The translations under genes and the position numbers were made by a program. Below are positions 5,494 through 7,095 of a stretch of 7,095 nt of DNA, piece after piece. The first letter of the stretch is position 1. The number at the start of each line of letters is the position of its first letter. Origin of the DNA: Candidatus Bathyarchaeota archaeon. Lineage in GTDB: Archaea > Thermoproteota > CALKCG01 > B24 > JAGTQN01. The notes under the pieces were generated by a model that had not been told where the DNA came from, did not search any database, and saw only the letters and a program-made list of their open reading frames with translations. The stretch lies in assembly GCA_018396395.1 (NCBI GenBank), contig JAGTQN010000088.1, forward strand, positions 1-7,095. The letters run 5' to 3'.

Positions 5494-6870
5494 TTAAGCC
5501 GTTCCCCTTCCCACAGCGACATATGGAATGCCTATTTTCTTCGCCTCCTCCGGATCCACTATCCTTCCAAAATCAACGATTACTGCTCCTCGATGGGCCA
5601 AGGCCTTCACGGTTCCGAGGTTAAGCTGCCGAAAGGCCTCATGACCCACCGCCAAGACGATGCAATTCACGTTCTCAAGACAAGCATCTAGGCTCTTGGC
5701 AGCTATAAGCCCTAAGGCTTGCAATTCGGTGGCTGAAAAATGGGGATCATAGACTTGAACCCTTGCACCATTTTTTTCCAGCATCCTTATCACCTCGATG
5801 GCTTGGGATCCCCTGGCCTCCCTCACATTCGCCTTGTAAGATACGCCCAAAAAGGCTATTCGACTCCTCCTCAAGCCTCGCCCCGTTGCCCTTATGGCTT
5901 CCGCTATAAGTTTCGCGTTATGCCTGACAACAGCCTCATTAGCCTTTCTAGAAGCCTCCACGACTCTAAGATTACAGCCATACTCTTCAGCAAAGCTCGA
6001 TAGAAGACGGACGTCCTTGGGCAAATGACCTCCGATCCCAATACTCGGAAGTAGAAGGTGGCAGTAAGGCTGGGTGACGGCAGCATTCTTGGCTTCGACA
6101 TAATCAATTCCTAGCCTTTCACATAATACGGCAAGTTCATTCGAGAGGGAAAGGCTAACAAAGCGATAGGCGTTCTCAAAGAGCTTTACAGCCTCAGCCG
6201 TTTTTATACTGCTTACAGTTACAATGGGAGACTTTACGATAGTTCTTAGAACGAGGGAAGCCACCTTCAGGCTCCTTTCATCTATGGCACCTAAAATCCT
6301 CGGAAAGCTTTCCAAATCCCTTAGAGCTGAACCAGGGGAAGCCCTGATGGGACTGTAGGCAAGACCAAAGTCTTTGCCGGCGCCTAAGCCTGAGAAACGC
6401 TCAACATTGCCCTTCACAATCTCTTCAGTAACTCCCGGCGCTACTGTACTGCTGACAATGATTAAGGAACCCGGTTTTAAGCCTTTCCCTACGGATTCTG
6501 AGGCCTTCATGAGGGCTCCATAGTCAGGACGGTTGTTCTCATCTAAGAGGGTAGGAACAAGGATATTGATCACATCTGCCTTATTGATCGCTTCTTCTAT
6601 CTCAAGTGTAGGGATAAGGGCTGATGAATTTACAAGCCTCTTTAGAAGGGTCTCCAGACCAGGCTCATCTAAGTGGGACCTCCCTTCCTTAAGGGCTTCG
6701 ACGACGACTGGATTGGAATCTGCCGCCAATACCTTGAAGCCTGCTTTAGCGAAAAGGCAGGCTGAGGGGAGACCCATGGCTCCGCAGCCAACGACTGTCA
6801 CGGTCAGTTCTCCATTTTCAAACCTTTCCTTGAATTCCTTGGAAGAAAGGCTAAGAATATTCAAGGACAT
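5494..6870 (-). CDS. Divergent UDP-glucose/UDP-ManNAc dehydrogenase family protein lacking the catalytic Cys
   Basis: The family (WecC/Ugd-like) oxidises a UDP-sugar to the uronic acid in two NAD-dependent steps, supplying surface glycans. These 458 residues cover the whole fold. The N-terminal Rossmann domain has VVGCGAMGLPSA (26-37) and VSSTVAPGVTEE (139-150). The central domain has AEAVKLFENAYRFVSLSLSNELAVLCERLGID (225-256), with the expected K229 and N233. The C-terminal UDP-binding domain has GVSYKANVREARGSQAIEVIRML (342-364) and VYDPH (373-377). Two hallmark residues are absent. YSPIRASPG (172-180) has Ile175 where the family has Glu (SPERxxPG). GIGGHLPKD (278-286) lacks the Cys that normally follows GGH or GGS (GGHCxPKD); the codon is missing, not frameshifted. 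The frame is otherwise intact, so it is not an obvious pseudogene. It may have changed chemistry or only bind nucleotide-sugars. Neighbouring genes give no pathway clue. Confidence 0.85.
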   Translation of the reverse strand: MSLNILSLSSKEFKERFENGELTVTVVGCGAMGLPSACLFAKAGFKVLAADSNPVVVEALKEGRSHLDEPGLETLLKRLVNSSALIPTLEIEEAINKADVINILVPTLLDENNRPDYGALMKASESVGKGLKPGSLIIVSSTVAPGVTEEIVKGNVERFSGLGAGKDFGLAYSPIRASPGSALRDLESFPRILGAIDERSLKVASLVLRTIVKSPIVTVSSIKTAEAVKLFENAYRFVSLSLSNELAVLCERLGIDYVEAKNAAVTQPYCHLLLPSIGIGGHLPKDVRLLSSFAEEYGCNLRVVEASRKANEAVVRHNAKLIAEAIRATGRGLRRSRIAFLGVSYKANVREARGSQAIEVIRMLEKNGARVQVYDPHFSATELQALGLIAAKSLDACLENVNCIVLAVGHEAFRQLNLGTVKALAHRGAVIVDFGRIVDPEEAKKIGIPYVAVGRGTA

Positions 6871-6900
6871 CTACCATCGCTATTTTAAGTAGAATTGCGC

Positions 6901-6909
6901 TATTAAGAT
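6901..6909 (-). promoter_or_regulatory. Candidate TATA box of the sugar dehydrogenase gene
   Basis: ATCTTAATA on the reverse strand is centred about 35 nt before the ATG at 6870, giving a leader of about 10 nt. A second A/T-rich box, CTTAATAAA (around 6933-6941), would give a leader of about 40 nt. No clear Shine-Dalgarno sequence precedes the ATG. Confidence 0.3.
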
Positions 6910-6990
6910 ATCTCCAAAGGCTAGAGCTTTTTTTATTAAGGCTCTTTGAAGGTTTCTTTGGGGTTTTCTAAAGCTTCCTGATAAATCGTT

Positions 6991-7087
6991 TGGCATGGCT
7001 TACGGATACTGACAAGATAAGCCCATCATCCTAGTGGTGGGGTCCCTGGGGTTTGATGGAATCTTAGGTGGTTGTATCCGTATGCCA
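6991..7087. other. 97-nt multi-stem hairpin at the right edge
   Basis: Nested pairing is visible: TGGCAT (6991-6996) with ATGCCA (7082-7087); ACGGATAC (7002-7009) with GTATCCGT (7074-7081); AAGAT (7014-7018) with ATCTT (7061-7065); and CCATCA (7023-7028) with TGATGG (7054-7059). This makes 25 Watson-Crick pairs around a G-rich apical loop. A 5-nt bulge (GGCTT) separates the first two stems on the left arm. It could be a non-coding RNA, a palindromic element or a regulatory structure; the strand is undetermined. I could not match it to tRNA, SRP RNA or RNase P RNA. Confidence 0.45.
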
Positions 7088-7095
7088 GGATCTGG

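Noticed and set aside
6533..6892. 119-codon forward open frame
   Set aside because: It is antisense to the N-terminal part of the dehydrogenase, which has clear Rossmann motifs; no independent support.
7000..7095. Open frame on the reverse strand running in from the right edge, 31 codons then TAA, ending GLSCQYP
   Set aside because: It is too short to judge, has no recognisable family and overlaps the strong hairpin. It could be the C-terminus of a gene beyond the edge, but nothing in the window supports that.
7082..7095. ATG at 7082 on the forward strand as the start of a gene leaving the window
   Set aside because: Only four codons are visible and no ribosome site or promoter is clear; the ATG lies in the closing arm of the hairpin.

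Overview
The window looks archaeal. It encodes an archaeal-type SRP54 GTPase and a short RNase HII. Its tRNA gene is interrupted by introns with bulge-helix-bulge geometry and encodes no CCA. Several genes have A/T-rich TATA-like boxes about 22-27 nt before the start, consistent with leaderless or short-leader transcripts. The SRP54 N-terminus and the two-intron tRNA suggest a TACK-group archaeon, possibly Bathyarchaeia-like. That placement is a guess; archaeal is the firm part.

Layout: one forward gene at the left (46-2028) encodes a phosphodiesterase/nucleotide pyrophosphatase of the alkaline phosphatase superfamily. Everything else recognised lies on the reverse strand. Reading in that direction from the right edge, these are a divergent UDP-sugar dehydrogenase (6870-5494), a Trm112-family protein (5265-4945), tRNA-Gln(UUG) (4911-4797), SRP54 (4317-2965) and RNase HII (2868-2215). 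The first gene and RNase HII converge on an AT-rich gap with a symmetric hairpin that could end transcripts from both sides. SRP54 and RNase HII are 96 bp apart and may share a transcript. Trm112 and the tRNA are 33 bp apart, but the tRNA has its own TATA-like box.

Functionally this is mostly housekeeping: protein targeting (SRP54), RNA:DNA hybrid removal (RNase HII), tRNA and possibly tRNA or translation-factor methylation (Trm112). Two enzymes (phosphodiesterase, sugar dehydrogenase) could belong to surface-glycan or nucleotide metabolism. I see no defence system, CRISPR array or transposase gene, and no clear multi-gene new system.

The unusual signals are: (1) the tRNA-Gln gene carries two introns, one of them a 15-nt intron in the D-loop, both with 4-bp helices and 3-nt bulges at the predicted splice sites; (2) the sugar dehydrogenase lacks the catalytic cysteine and the usual catalytic glutamate; (3) the phosphodiesterase has Asn where a metal-binding Asp is expected; (4) a 16-bp exact repeat, extended to about 33 bp imperfectly, flanks RNase HII; (5) a 157-bp intergenic element is bounded by perfect 13-bp inverted repeats; (6) a roughly 97-nt multi-stem hairpin lies at the right edge.
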